A stretch of DNA of 64,000 nt from Sphaerisporangium sp039871875. GTDB lineage: Bacteria > Actinomycetota > Actinomycetes > Streptosporangiales > Streptosporangiaceae. The stretch is from NCBI RefSeq assembly GCF_039871875.1, contig NZ_JBDPMD010000011.1:1-64000 (forward strand), given 5' to 3'. Both the position numbers and the translations under genes were made by a program. This document shows, in pieces, positions 24,638 through 35,265 of the stretch (within the stretch, counting starts at the first letter, position 1; each line of letters opens with the position of its first letter). Under the pieces are notes generated by a model that saw nothing but the letters and a program-made list of their open reading frames with translations, made no database searches and was not told the DNA's origin.

Positions 24638-26044
24638 TCAGACCGTCTCGACGGGCTTGGCGACCCGCTCCAGCTCGGCGTACAGCACCGCGGGGACCCG
24701 GGCGTGCAGCACGGTGCCGTCGCCGGTGTGGTCCACCGACAGCACCTCGCCCTCCTCGTGGGCCCGCGCGACCAGGTCGCCCCGGTCGTACGGCACCAGC
24801 AGCCGCACCTCGTGGTCAAGCCGCGGCAGCTCCCGCTGGATGACCTCGATCAGCTCGGCGATGCCGGCGCCGGTGCGCGCGGACACCACCACGCTGTGCC
24901 GCTCCCGCATCTGGAGCCGGGCCAGCACGACGGGGTCGGCCGCGTCGGCCTTGTTGACCACGACGATCTCGGGGATGCCCCTGCCGCCCTCGATGTCGGC
25001 GATCACCTCGCGTACCGCGGCGATCTGGGACTCGGGGTCGGGGTGGGAGCCGTCCACGACGTGGAGGATCAGGTCGGCGTCGCCGACCTCCTCCAGCGTG
25101 GAGCGGAACGCCTCGACGAGCTGGTGCGGCAGGTGCCGGACGAACCCGACGGTGTCGGTCAGCGTGAACCGCCGGCCGTCGGGCGTGCGGGCCTGGCGCA
25201 CGGTCGGGTCGAGGGTGGCGAACAGGGCGTCCTCCACCAGCACCCCGGCACCGGTCAGGCGGTTGAGCAGCGACGACTTGCCGGCGTTGGTGTATCCGGC
25301 GATGGCCACCGACGGCACCTCGCGGGCGTGGCGCCACGAGCGCTTGGTCTCGCGGGCGATCGACATGCCGCCGATCTGGCGCCGCAGCTTGGCCATGCGC
25401 TCGCGGATGCGCCGCCGGTCCAGCTCGATCTTCGTCTCACCGGGGCCGCGGCCGCCGATGCCGACGCCGCCGGCGGCGCGGCCGCCGACCTGGCGCGACA
25501 GGTTGCCGCCCCAGCCGCGCAGCCGCGGCAGCAGGTAGCTGAGCTGGGCCAGCTCGACCTGGGCCTTGCCCTCGCGGCTCTTGGCGTGCTGGGCGAAGAT
25601 GTCGAGGATGAGGGCCGTGCGGTCGATGACCTTGACCTTCACGACCTCCTCGAGCTGCCGCAACTGCCCGGGGGTCAGCTCGCCGTCGCAGATCACGGTG
25701 TCGGCACCGTTGGCGATCACGATGTCGCGCAGCTCGGCGGCCTTGCCGGAGCCGATGTAGGTGGCGGTGTCGGGACGCTGGCGGCGCTGGATGACGCCCT
25801 CCAGGACCACCGACCCGGCCGTCTCGGCGAGGAGCTTCAGCTCCTGCAGGGAGTTCTCGGCGTCGATCACGGTGCCGGTGGTCCACACTCCGACGAGTAC
25901 GACGCGTTCCAGGCGAAGCTGCCGGTACTCGACCTCGGTGACGTCCTGGAGCTCGGTGGAGAGCCCGGCCACCCGGCGGAGCGCCTGGCGCTCCTCGAGT
26001 TCGTAGTCGCCGTTGGCGAGGGTCTCGTAGGGCTCGTTCTGCAT
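24638..26044 (-). CDS. hflX: Ribosome-associated GTPase HflX
   Basis: A 468-residue HflX GTPase, which splits or rescues stalled ribosomes under stress. An N-terminal HflX domain (RRPDTATYIGSGKA motif) is followed by a coiled region with GGRGPGETKIELDRRRIR. The G domain shows GYTNAGKSSLLN (G1), DTVGFVRHLP (G3) and NKADA (G4). I chose ATG 26044. The frame is open to a GTG at 26125, but those 27 codons (TTG, TGT, ATA, ACA, CCA) are unlike the gene body and there is no good RBS at either start. In relatives hflX lies beside dapF and miaA; here about 13 kb separates them. Confidence 0.93.
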   Translation of the reverse strand: MQNEPYETLANGDYELEERQALRRVAGLSTELQDVTEVEYRQLRLERVVLVGVWTTGTVIDAENSLQELKLLAETAGSVVLEGVIQRRQRPDTATYIGSGKAAELRDIVIANGADTVICDGELTPGQLRQLEEVVKVKVIDRTALILDIFAQHAKSREGKAQVELAQLSYLLPRLRGWGGNLSRQVGGRAAGGVGIGGRGPGETKIELDRRRIRERMAKLRRQIGGMSIARETKRSWRHAREVPSVAIAGYTNAGKSSLLNRLTGAGVLVEDALFATLDPTVRQARTPDGRRFTLTDTVGFVRHLPHQLVEAFRSTLEEVGDADLILHVVDGSHPDPESQIAAVREVIADIEGGRGIPEIVVVNKADAADPVVLARLQMRERHSVVVSARTGAGIAELIEVIQRELPRLDHEVRLLVPYDRGDLVARAHEEGEVLSVDHTGDGTVLHARVPAVLYAELERVAKPVETV

Positions 26045-26202
26045 GAATGTCGTCTTCGTGGTTATGTCGCGCTCCTCGGCGCTCGTTGGGTTCACCGCTG
26101 TCACACAGTTCAACACTGGCGACACATGGTGTCTTCCCCGATGGTGCCACGCCGGACCGGCGGAATCATCTCCTTATCACCCTGGTTTTCCCTCGTCGCG
26201 GG

Positions 26203-26901
26203 TCAGGCCTTGAGAACCTTGGCGTCCCCCGAGCCGGTCTTCACGATGATGCGGTGGGGCGAGGAGGCGTCGGCGGCGACGCCCACCGTCTTGTCGCCGG
26301 ACCCGGTGTTCGTGGTCACGTTGTAGTTCCCGGCCGGCACCCGGACGACCCCGGTGCCCGAGCCGGTGCTCACCTGCACGTCGTCCGGCACCACGGTGAA
26401 GCGCAGTTCGACGTCGCCCGAACCGGTCTCGGCGACGGCGTGCTTGCCGGACAGGTCGTTGGCGTCGATCTCCCCCGAGCCCGTGGTGGCCCGCACCTCG
26501 CCGCCGAGGGCGCGCAGGGTGATGTCCCCCGAGCCGGTCTTCACCTTCACCCGCGTCCCGGCGGGCAGTTCCACGCGGTAGTCCACGCCGCAGTTCCAGT
26601 CGTCCGGCTCGCAGTCGTAGGAGAGCTTCAGCGTGTCCCCGTCCATGGGGTGCTTGGTCTTGGGCTGCTCCCCCTTCCAGTGCATGCTCTCGGTCACCCG
26701 GATGCCGGTGCGGCCGCTCCCGACGACCACGATGGCCCCCGAGCCGCTTTCCACGTCGATCGCCGCCACGGCGCCGCCCACGTCGTAGGCCTTGGTCTGT
26801 TCCTTGGTGGGCGAGGCGATGGTCCGCAACCCGCAGCCGGTCAGCATGATCCCTGCGCACAGCACCGCACCCGCGGCGATCACCGTCTTCGTCTTGGTCA
26901 T
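26203..26901 (-). CDS. DUF4097-type lipoprotein
   Basis: A 232-residue exported lipoprotein. An N-terminal basic stretch and hydrophobic core end in the lipobox LTGC (Cys about 23). The rest is a DUF4097-like beta-solenoid in which the motif TGSGD/E recurs about seven times at roughly 20-25 residue spacing (SGSGAI, TGSGDI, TGSGEI, TGSGDV, TGSGTG, TGSGDK, TGSGDA). Function is unknown; such proteins line the outer membrane face. It is leftward, between hflX and the divergent aceB operon, with which it shares a 172-bp promoter region. Confidence 0.8.
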   Translation of the reverse strand: MTKTKTVIAAGAVLCAGIMLTGCGLRTIASPTKEQTKAYDVGGAVAAIDVESGSGAIVVVGSGRTGIRVTESMHWKGEQPKTKHPMDGDTLKLSYDCEPDDWNCGVDYRVELPAGTRVKVKTGSGDITLRALGGEVRATTGSGEIDANDLSGKHAVAETGSGDVELRFTVVPDDVQVSTGSGTGVVRVPAGNYNVTTNTGSGDKTVGVAADASSPHRIIVKTGSGDAKVLKA

Positions 26902-27041
26902 GCTGTGAGAATGCCGTTCCGCGTGGCCGCCGGACCATCGGGGAAGGCCCCGAGACGGACCCTGGCCCGACCCCTGCCGGAACCCGCGTTGACCCCTGAG
27001 ACAGCCATGAAGTAGCGTCGATTCCGCGATTCAGAACAGAA

Positions 27042-27058
27042 TTTCCATATTGTGGAAA
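27042..27058. promoter_or_regulatory. IclR-type operator before aceB
   Basis: TTTCCATATTGTGGAAA is an inverted repeat with 6-bp arms and a 5-bp centre, 15 bp before the malate synthase ATG. It has the TTCCA/TGGAA form recognised by IclR-family repressors, and an IclR-family gene closes the same operon. Autoregulation of the whole operon by glyoxylate or a related effector is likely. Confidence 0.7.
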
Positions 27059-27073
27059 GCAGAAGGGAAGCCC

Positions 27074-28659
<1,586 letters not shown>

Positions 28660-28663
<4 letters not shown>

Positions 28664-30123
28664 CCACCGCGCCCTCCCCCCTGCCCGGGCTGACGGCCCG
28701 GCTCCTGCGACTGCTCGGCCCCGGGTCGGTGATCACCGACCCGGTGCGGCTGCGCACCTACGAGTGCGACGGCCTGACGTACCACCGCGCGACGCCCGCC
28801 GTCGTGGTGCTGCCGGAGACGGCCGAGCAGGTGGCGGCCGTGGTGCGGGAGTGCGACGCGGCCGGCACGCCGTTCGTGGCGCGGGGCGCGGGCACCGGGC
28901 TGTCCGGCGGGGCGGTGCCGCGCACCGACGGCGTGCTGATCGTGATGTCGCGCATGCGGCGGATCCTGGAGATCGACATCCCGAACCGGCGGGCCGTCGT
29001 GGAGCCGGGCGTGACCAACCTGGCGATCACCGAGGCGGCCAGGCCGCACGGCTACTACTACGCGCCCGACCCCTCCAGCCAGCAGGTCTGTTCCATCGGC
29101 GGCAACGTCGCGGAGAACTCCGGCGGCGCGCACTGCCTGAAGTACGGCTTCACGGTCAACCACGTGCTGGCCGTCGAGATGGTCACCCCGCAGGGTGAGA
29201 TCGTGACGCTGGACGCCGCGGACCCCGGGTACGACCTGCTCGGCGCGTTCATCGGCTCCGAGGGCACCCTCGGCATCGCCACGAAGATCACGGTACGGCT
29301 GAGCCGGGCACCGGAATCGGTGACCACGCTGCTGGCCGCGTTCGCCGACGTCGAGTCGGGCGGCACGGCCGTTTCCGCGATCATCGCGGCGGGCATCGTG
29401 CCGGCCGCCATCGAGATGATGGACGCGCTCGCCATCGAGGCGGCCGAGGCGGCGGTGCGGTGCGGCTACCCGGCGGGCGCCGGGGCGGTGCTGATCGTCG
29501 AGCTGGACGGCCCGGCGGCCGAGGTGGCCCAGCAGTTCGCCCGGGTGCGGGATCTGTGCCTGCGCAGCGGGGCGTTCGAGACGCGGACCGCCGACGACCC
29601 GGCCGAGCGGGCGGCCATCTGGCGGGGACGGCGGTCGGCGTTCGCCGCGGTGGGGCGGATCAGCCCGGCCTACCTCGTGCAGGACGGCGTGGTGCCGCGC
29701 ACCGCGCTGCCCGAGGTGCTCGCGGGCATCGAGGAGCTGTCCGCGCGGTTCGGCATCCGGGTGGCGAACGTCTTCCACGCCGGGGACGGCAACCTGCACC
29801 CGCTGGTGCTCTTCGACGACGCCGAGGAGGGGGCGGGCGAACGGGCCGAGCGGGTGTCCGGGGAGATCCTCGGGTTGTGCGTCGCGTACGGCGGGTCCAT
29901 CACCGGCGAGCACGGGGTGGGTGTGGACAAGGCCAAGCACATGCCCGCGATGTTCGGGCCGGACGACCTGGACACCATGCAGCTCGTGCGGTGCGCCTTC
30001 GACCCGCGCAACCTGTCCAACCCGGGCAAGATCTTCCCGACCCCGCGGCTGTGCGGGGAGGCGCCGGGCTTCCGCAAGGGCGTCCATCCCCTGGTGGCCT
30101 CCGGAGAGGCGGACCTGTTCTGA
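28660..30123 (+). CDS. glcD: Glycolate oxidase FAD subunit GlcD
   Basis: A 487-residue FAD-linked oxidase. The FAD-binding half has VVLPETAEQVAAVVREC, ARGAGTGLSGGAVP, PDPSSQQVCSIGGNVAENSGG (here given as two adjoining motifs) and GSEGTLGI. The C-terminal oxidase cap has NVFHAGDGNLHP and GSITGEHGVG. It oxidises glycolate (or D-lactate-type 2-hydroxy acids) to glyoxylate and passes electrons through GlcE and GlcF. The ATG overlaps the aceB stop by 4 bases, placing glyoxylate production and use in one transcript. Confidence 0.93.
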
Positions 30124-30157
30124 TGTGCCCTCCCCCCTTCGCCGCACGGAGACGACC

Positions 30158-31387
30158 GTGAACGCCGGGGCGGCGCTGGCCGCGACCGGGGTCGCGGTGC
30201 GGGACGGCGGCCCGGGCGACGCGGTCGCGGGCGTGGAGCCGCGCTGGGTGGCCTCCCCGGCGTCCACCGAGGAGGTGGCGGCCGTGCTGCGGGCCGCCGC
30301 GCGGCAGGGGCTCGCCGTGGTGCCGTCCGGCGGGCGCACCAAGATCGGCTGGGGCGGGCCGCCGGAGCGGTGCGGGCTGCTGCTCGACACCCGGCGCCTG
30401 GACCGGGTCGTGGAGCACGTGGCGGGCGACCTGGTGGTGCGGGTGCAGGCCGGGCTGCGGGCCGACGTGCTCGGGCAGGCCCTCGCGGCGTCCGGGCAGG
30501 AGCTCGCGCTGGACGTGCCGCCGGGGCCGGCCACCGTCGGCGGGGTGCTCGCCGCCGGGACCGCCGGGCCGCGGCGCCTGCGGTACGGCACCGGGCGCGA
30601 CCTGCTCATCGGGATCACGGTCGTGCTCGCCGACGGCACCGTGGCGCGTGCCGGGGGCAAGGTGGTCAAGAACGTCGCGGGGTACGACATCGGCAAGCTG
30701 TTCACCGGGTCCCTCGGCACGCTCGGCGTGATCACCGAGGCGACCTTCCGGCTGCACCCGCTGCCCGCCTCCCGGGCGTTCGTCACCGTCACCGTGCCTG
30801 CCGCCCACCGCCTGGACGCCGCCGGCGCGATCGCGGGGTCACAACTCGAACCGTCCGCCGTCGAGATCGACGTGCCCGACGTGAACGGCCCCGCGACGGT
30901 GGCCGTCCTCATCGAGGGCACCGCCGCCGAGGAGCGCGCCACGGCCGCCGGGGACCTGCTCGGCGCCGCCGCCCCGCCGACGGGCACCCCGCCGTCCTGG
31001 TGGGGCCTGCCGCCCGGCGAGGGGTACCTGCTGGAGCTGCGGGTGCCGCCCGCCGCCGCCGGGCCCGCGCTCGGCGTGGTCGCCGGGGCCGCGGGGCGGC
31101 TGCCCGTACGGGTGCGCGGGTCGGCCGCCTCGGCCGCCCTGTGGCTCGCGCTGCCCGCGCCGACGCCCCCCACGACCGTCGGCGCGTTCGTGTCCGAGGC
31201 GCGGGACGCGCTGGCCGCGTACGGCGGGAGACTGGTCGTGTGGGGCACCCCCGAGGGGAGCACCGAGCCGCTGGACCGCTGGGGGCCGGTGGGGTCGGCC
31301 ACGCTCATGTCGCGGGTCAAGGAACGGTTCGACCCCGAGGGGCGGATGGCGCCCGGGCGGATGCCCGGCGCGGGAAGGGCCGGGTGA
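30158..31387 (+). CDS. glcE: Glycolate oxidase FAD-binding subunit GlcE
   Basis: A 409-residue, smaller FAD-binding subunit of glycolate oxidase. It has VVPSGGRTKIGWGGPP, a GILAAG-like PATVGGVLAAGTAGPRR segment, GGKVVKNVAGYDIGKL (a GlcE hallmark) and GSLGTLGVITEATFRL. I chose GTG 30158 because GGAG at 30148-30151 is well placed; an in-frame GTG at 30125 would add 11 residues. The reading frame continues far upstream as a shadow of glcD. The stop overlaps the glcF start (GTGA). Confidence 0.92.
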   Translation: MNAGAALAATGVAVRDGGPGDAVAGVEPRWVASPASTEEVAAVLRAAARQGLAVVPSGGRTKIGWGGPPERCGLLLDTRRLDRVVEHVAGDLVVRVQAGLRADVLGQALAASGQELALDVPPGPATVGGVLAAGTAGPRRLRYGTGRDLLIGITVVLADGTVARAGGKVVKNVAGYDIGKLFTGSLGTLGVITEATFRLHPLPASRAFVTVTVPAAHRLDAAGAIAGSQLEPSAVEIDVPDVNGPATVAVLIEGTAAEERATAAGDLLGAAAPPTGTPPSWWGLPPGEGYLLELRVPPAAAGPALGVVAGAAGRLPVRVRGSAASAALWLALPAPTPPTTVGAFVSEARDALAAYGGRLVVWGTPEGSTEPLDRWGPVGSATLMSRVKERFDPEGRMAPGRMPGAGRAG

Positions 31388-32655
31388 GATCCATGGATCC
31401 CGAGCTGATCGGCGACTGCGTGCACTGCGGGTTCTGCCTGCCCGCCTGCCCCACCTACACCCTGTGGGGGGAGGAGATGGACTCCCCGCGCGGGCGCATC
31501 CACCTGATGAAGCAGCACGTCGAGGGCACGCCGATGACGCAGGAGATGGCGGGGCACTTCGACGCGTGCCTCGGGTGCATGGCCTGCGTGCCCGCCTGCC
31601 CGTCGGGTGTCCGGTACGACAAGCTGATCGAGTCCACCCGCGCCGAGGTGGAGCGCCTGCGGCGGCGCCCCGTGGCCGACCGGGTGTTCCGCGGGCTGGT
31701 GTTCGGGCTGTTCCCCTACCCTCGGCGGCTGCGGGCGCTGCGGGTGCCGCTGCGGGCCACCCAGGGGCTGCGGGCCCGCGCCCGGCCGCTGCTGGAACGG
31801 CTCGACGCGCGCCTCGGCGCCATGGCGGAGCTGGCGCCGCCGGTGCCGCGGCGGCGGGTGCGGCTGCCGCGCCGGGTCGCGGCGCGCGGGCGGCGCCGGG
31901 CGACGGTCGGGATGCTCACCGGGTGCGTGCAGGGCGAGTTCTTCCCCGGGGTGAACGCCGCCACCGTGCGGGTGCTGGCGCTGGAGGGCTGCGACGTGGT
32001 GATCCCGCCGGGGCAGGGCTGCTGCGGGGCGTTGTCGGTGCACTCGGGGCGGCCGCTTGAGGCCGCGCGGTTCGCGCGGCGCACCATCGAGACGTTCGAG
32101 CGGACCGGGGTGCGCACCGTGGTGGTGAACGCGGCCGGGTGCGGGTCCAGCACCAAGGAGTACGCCGAGCTGCTGTCCGGCGATCCGGCGTGGGCGGACC
32201 GGGCACGGGCGCTGCGATTCGCCGACCTCGCCGAGTTCCTGGCCGAGCTCGGGCCGGCCGCCGAGCGGCACCCGCTGCCGCTCACCGTGGCCTACCACGA
32301 CGCCTGCCACCTGGCGCACGCCCAGGGGGTGCGCGACCAGCCGCGGGCGCTGCTCGCCGCCGTCCCCGGCCTGACGGTCAAGGAGATCCCCGAGGGGTCC
32401 ATGTGCTGCGGGTCGGCGGGCACGTACAACCTGTTCCAGCCGGAGGCCGCCCGGGAGCTCGGCGACCGCAAGGCCGACCGGGTGCGCGAGGTGGGGGCCG
32501 ACCTGCTGGTGTCGGCCAACCCCGGGTGCACCATGCAGATCGCGGCGGCGATGCGGCGCCGCGGCGAGGACATCAGGGTCGCGCACACCGCCGAGGTGCT
32601 GGACGCCTCGCTGCGCGGCCTGGCCTCGGTCGGCGCGCTCGGCGGCCCGCGATGA
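31384..32655 (+). CDS. glcF: Glycolate oxidase iron-sulfur subunit GlcF
   Basis: A 423-residue Fe-S subunit. Two 4Fe-4S motifs lie near the N-terminus, CVHCGFCLPACP and CLGCMACVPACP. Two CCG domains follow, with GQGCCGALSVHSG and SMCCGSAGTYN. It carries electrons from GlcD/GlcE to the membrane quinone pool. The GTG at 31384 overlaps the glcE stop by 4 bases and has GGGAAGG about 7 bases upstream, so I prefer it to ATG 31393. The gene overlaps iclR by 4 bases. Confidence 0.93.
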   Translation: MRSMDPELIGDCVHCGFCLPACPTYTLWGEEMDSPRGRIHLMKQHVEGTPMTQEMAGHFDACLGCMACVPACPSGVRYDKLIESTRAEVERLRRRPVADRVFRGLVFGLFPYPRRLRALRVPLRATQGLRARARPLLERLDARLGAMAELAPPVPRRRVRLPRRVAARGRRRATVGMLTGCVQGEFFPGVNAATVRVLALEGCDVVIPPGQGCCGALSVHSGRPLEAARFARRTIETFERTGVRTVVVNAAGCGSSTKEYAELLSGDPAWADRARALRFADLAEFLAELGPAAERHPLPLTVAYHDACHLAHAQGVRDQPRALLAAVPGLTVKEIPEGSMCCGSAGTYNLFQPEAARELGDRKADRVREVGADLLVSANPGCTMQIAAAMRRRGEDIRVAHTAEVLDASLRGLASVGALGGPR

Positions 32656-33389
32656 CCGTGCAGAGCGTGGACCGGGCGCTGGACGTGCTGGAGGCGCTGG
32701 CGGACCGGGGCGGGGCCGCGGGGCTTTCGGAGATCGCGGCGCGCACCGGGCTGCCGTACGGGACGATCCACCGGCTGCTGCGGTCGCTGCTGGCGCGGGG
32801 GTACGTGCGGCAGGAGTCCGACCGGCGGTACGCGCTCGGCGGGGCGCTGGTGCGGCTCGGCGGGGTCGCCGAGGGCATGATCGGCGTGTGGGCGCAGCCG
32901 TACCTGGAGAAGATGGTGGCGCTGTCCGGCGAGACGGCCAACCTGGCGGTGCTGGAGGGCGACTTCGTGGTGTACGTCGCCCAGGCCGCCTCGCCGCGGC
33001 GGCTGCGGATGTTCGCCGAGGTGGGGCGGCGGGTACTGCCGCACAGCACCGCGGTCGGCAAGGTGCTGCTGGCCGACCGGCCGGACGCCGCGGCCGTGCT
33101 CGGGCGCACCGGTCTGCCGCGCCGCACCGAGCACACGATCACGTCGGCGGACGCGCTGCTCGCCGAGCTGGAACTGGTTCGGGACCAGGGGTACGCCCTG
33201 GACCTCGGGGAGGAGGAGCTCGGGGTGCACTGCCTGGCGGTCCCGGTGCGGGACGGGAGCCGGGTGGTGGCCGCGATGTCGGTGTCCGGGCCGGCCGAGC
33301 GGATCGACGTGCTGGACCGGGAGGCCCTCGCCGAGGGCATGAGAGGCATCGCCCGCGCCTTCGGCAGCGAGGTCGGGCCGTCGCGCTGA
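32652..33389 (+). CDS. IclR-family transcriptional regulator of the glyoxylate/glycolate operon
   Basis: A 245-residue IclR protein. The winged helix-turn-helix covers about 1-65 (VDRALDVLEAL, LSEIAARTGLPYGTIHRLL) and the effector-binding domain about 75-240 (GETANLAVLEGDFVVYV, LPHSTAVGKVLLA, GYALDLGEEELGVHCLAVPV). It is the last gene of the aceB operon (4-base overlap with glcF). Its probable operator is the TTTCCA/TGGAAA palindrome before aceB. AllR, an IclR member, controls allantoin and malate synthase genes in Streptomyces, so an AllR-like role with glyoxylate as effector is reasonable. Confidence 0.92.
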   Translation: MTVQSVDRALDVLEALADRGGAAGLSEIAARTGLPYGTIHRLLRSLLARGYVRQESDRRYALGGALVRLGGVAEGMIGVWAQPYLEKMVALSGETANLAVLEGDFVVYVAQAASPRRLRMFAEVGRRVLPHSTAVGKVLLADRPDAAAVLGRTGLPRRTEHTITSADALLAELELVRDQGYALDLGEEELGVHCLAVPVRDGSRVVAAMSVSGPAERIDVLDREALAEGMRGIARAFGSEVGPSR

Positions 33390-33399
33390 CGCCCCCGGG

Positions 33400-34185
33400 T
33401 CAGTCCACGTGCCCCGGCAGGTGCTCGCAGATGGCGAAGATCGCACCGAACGGGTCGGCCACCACGGCGGTCTTGCCGTGCGGCATCTCGTAGGTGCCGA
33501 TCAGCACGCTGCCGCCGGCGCGCCGGATGCGCTTCTCGGCGGCGGCGCAACTGTCCACCGTCAGGTAGTTCTTCCAGTGCGGGGGCATCATGGCCGAGTC
33601 GTCGTTCATCCGCATCCGCCCGCACACCGGCTGCGACCCGACCTTCCACAGCACATAGTCGAAATCGACGCCGTCACCCACCTGCTCGGCCTCGTAGCCG
33701 AACAGGCCGGTGTAGAAGTTGTCGGCCATCATGGAGCTGCGGGCGAACAGCTCGTTCCAGCACATGGCGCCGATCTCCTTGTACATGCGAGGCGCGGCGT
33801 CCCTGGCCATCTCCAGGAGACCGAACCCCGCCCCCTCACGGTCCACGGCCATGGCGAGCCGCCCGAGCCCCGGCACGTCCGTCGGCAGCACCACCACCTC
33901 GCCGTTGTGGGCCTGCACCCGGACGGCGGAGGCGTCGACCTGCGAGGTGGCGAGGTAGATGTTCCACGTCGCCGCGCAGTCCTCCATGCCGACGGGCGGC
34001 GGGGTCAGGCCGGCGACCGCCACGCCGTCCAGGAAGCACATCGTGTAGTGCCACACCTTCGGGCCGAGACCGTGGAAGGTCCAGCCGAACACGTCGCCGT
34101 AGAAGCGGGTGGCGGCGCCGAGGTCGGGAACGGTGAGCTCGGGCCAGCACGGCGCTCCGTCGGGGTATTGGGTGCGCTGGGGCAT
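33400..34185 (-). CDS. Two-domain VOC (glyoxalase/bleomycin-resistance-like) protein
   Basis: A 261-residue protein with two VOC units. The first, about 10-125, has PCWPELTVPDLGAATRFYGDVFGW-type sequence (shown here as ELTVPDLGAATRFYGDVFGW). The second, about 138-258, has CWNELFARSSMMADNFYTGLFG and ends GKTAVVADPFGAIFAICEH. Such tandem VOC proteins are common in actinomycetes and usually have no assigned substrate; the ligand pattern is not the classical glyoxalase I set. It converges with the iclR gene, only 10 bases separating the stops. Function is undetermined. Confidence 0.85.
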   Translation of the reverse strand: MPQRTQYPDGAPCWPELTVPDLGAATRFYGDVFGWTFHGLGPKVWHYTMCFLDGVAVAGLTPPPVGMEDCAATWNIYLATSQVDASAVRVQAHNGEVVVLPTDVPGLGRLAMAVDREGAGFGLLEMARDAAPRMYKEIGAMCWNELFARSSMMADNFYTGLFGYEAEQVGDGVDFDYVLWKVGSQPVCGRMRMNDDSAMMPPHWKNYLTVDSCAAAEKRIRRAGGSVLIGTYEMPHGKTAVVADPFGAIFAICEHLPGHVD

Positions 34186-34261
34186 CCGGAACCCCCCTAG
34201 ATGTCGGGGACGGCCACTCAGACCATGCTGTCACCAGGGGGGCGGCCCTCCTCGGCCGGGT

Positions 34262-35212
34262 TCAGCGTTGCTGCGGCGTGATGTTGATCGCCCCGTTCTG
34301 CGGGACCGGGACGACCTGCACACGGCCGTCCTGGATGGCCTTCCAGAGGATGGCGCCCTGGGGGCCGAGCACCTTCACCAGCTCCTTGATCGACTCCAGC
34401 TCGGTCTGCACCTTGGTGTTGATCTGCTGCTGGGCGAGGTTCTGCTGCTTGGCGGCCTGCTCGGCGGCGAGCGCGTCGATCAGGGACTGCGGGGGCTCGG
34501 GCTTCTGGATGGTCAGCACCACGTCGCCGCAGTCGCCGCTGCCGGCGTAGTTGGGCTGGCAGAAGTAGTCGGCCCCGGCGGCGTCCCTGATGAACTGCCG
34601 GGCGAGCTGGCCGACGCGCTGCTCCCACTGCTGCTTGGCGTTGGGGTCGTTGAACAGTTTCTTCCACTCGAACTCCTGGGACGCGGCGTCCATCGCGCGG
34701 TCCAGGGGCTGCTTGAAGTAGAAGTTCAGCATGCGGCGCCAGCCGTCCGAGGTGCGCTCGTCCTCGAAGTAGGCGCCGTACTTCAGGCCGATGCGCTCGT
34801 GGAACTGGCGCAGTACCGCGCAGTTGGTGTTCAGGGTGAACGTCGCCGAGCCCGCCACCTGGAGCTCCACGTTGTCCTTGGACACAATGCTGATCGGCTT
34901 GGACTCGGCGTCCTCCGAACCGGAGAAGTCGAACGTGCGCTGGCCGAACGGGTAGGAATACGAAGTGTCACCCGGGCCGAGGAACGTGGCGCCGCTGGAG
35001 GGGGTGATGCACTTGGTGAACTTGATCGGCTCGAACGGCCCGCCGGCGTAGTGCAGGAGCACCTCGTCGGGCGCGGTACTGACCTTCGTGCATCCGCTCG
35101 CCACGAACCCGAGCACCACGATCGCGATGACGATGAGCAGCAGGGCACGCAATAACAGCCGTCCCCGCCCCTTGGCCGCCGTCTGCCCGTCCGCCGTCTT
35201 GCGTGCGTTCAT
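34262..35212 (-). CDS. SPFH/Band 7-like membrane protein
   Basis: A 316-residue protein. A short basic N-terminus and a hydrophobic segment (about 19-40, LLLRALLLIVIAIVVLGFVAS) are followed by SGC, which could be a lipobox. The SPFH-like region (about 45-215) includes ISIVSKDNVELQVAGSATFTL. A C-terminal helical part rich in Gln and Ala follows (AEQAAKQQNLAQQQINTKVQ), as in Band 7 proteins. ATG 35212 has GGCGGAAG upstream. The secreted HNH gene lies 53 bases upstream on the same strand, so the two may be co-transcribed. The role is unknown, perhaps membrane organisation. Confidence 0.8.
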   Translation of the reverse strand: MNARKTADGQTAAKGRGRLLLRALLLIVIAIVVLGFVASGCTKVSTAPDEVLLHYAGGPFEPIKFTKCITPSSGATFLGPGDTSYSYPFGQRTFDFSGSEDAESKPISIVSKDNVELQVAGSATFTLNTNCAVLRQFHERIGLKYGAYFEDERTSDGWRRMLNFYFKQPLDRAMDAASQEFEWKKLFNDPNAKQQWEQRVGQLARQFIRDAAGADYFCQPNYAGSGDCGDVVLTIQKPEPPQSLIDALAAEQAAKQQNLAQQQINTKVQTELESIKELVKVLGPQGAILWKAIQDGRVQVVPVPQNGAINITPQQR

Positions 35213-35265
35213 CGCACTTCCGCCTTTTACTCGTGCTTTACGGTCGGCCGATCCTAAAGCACGGC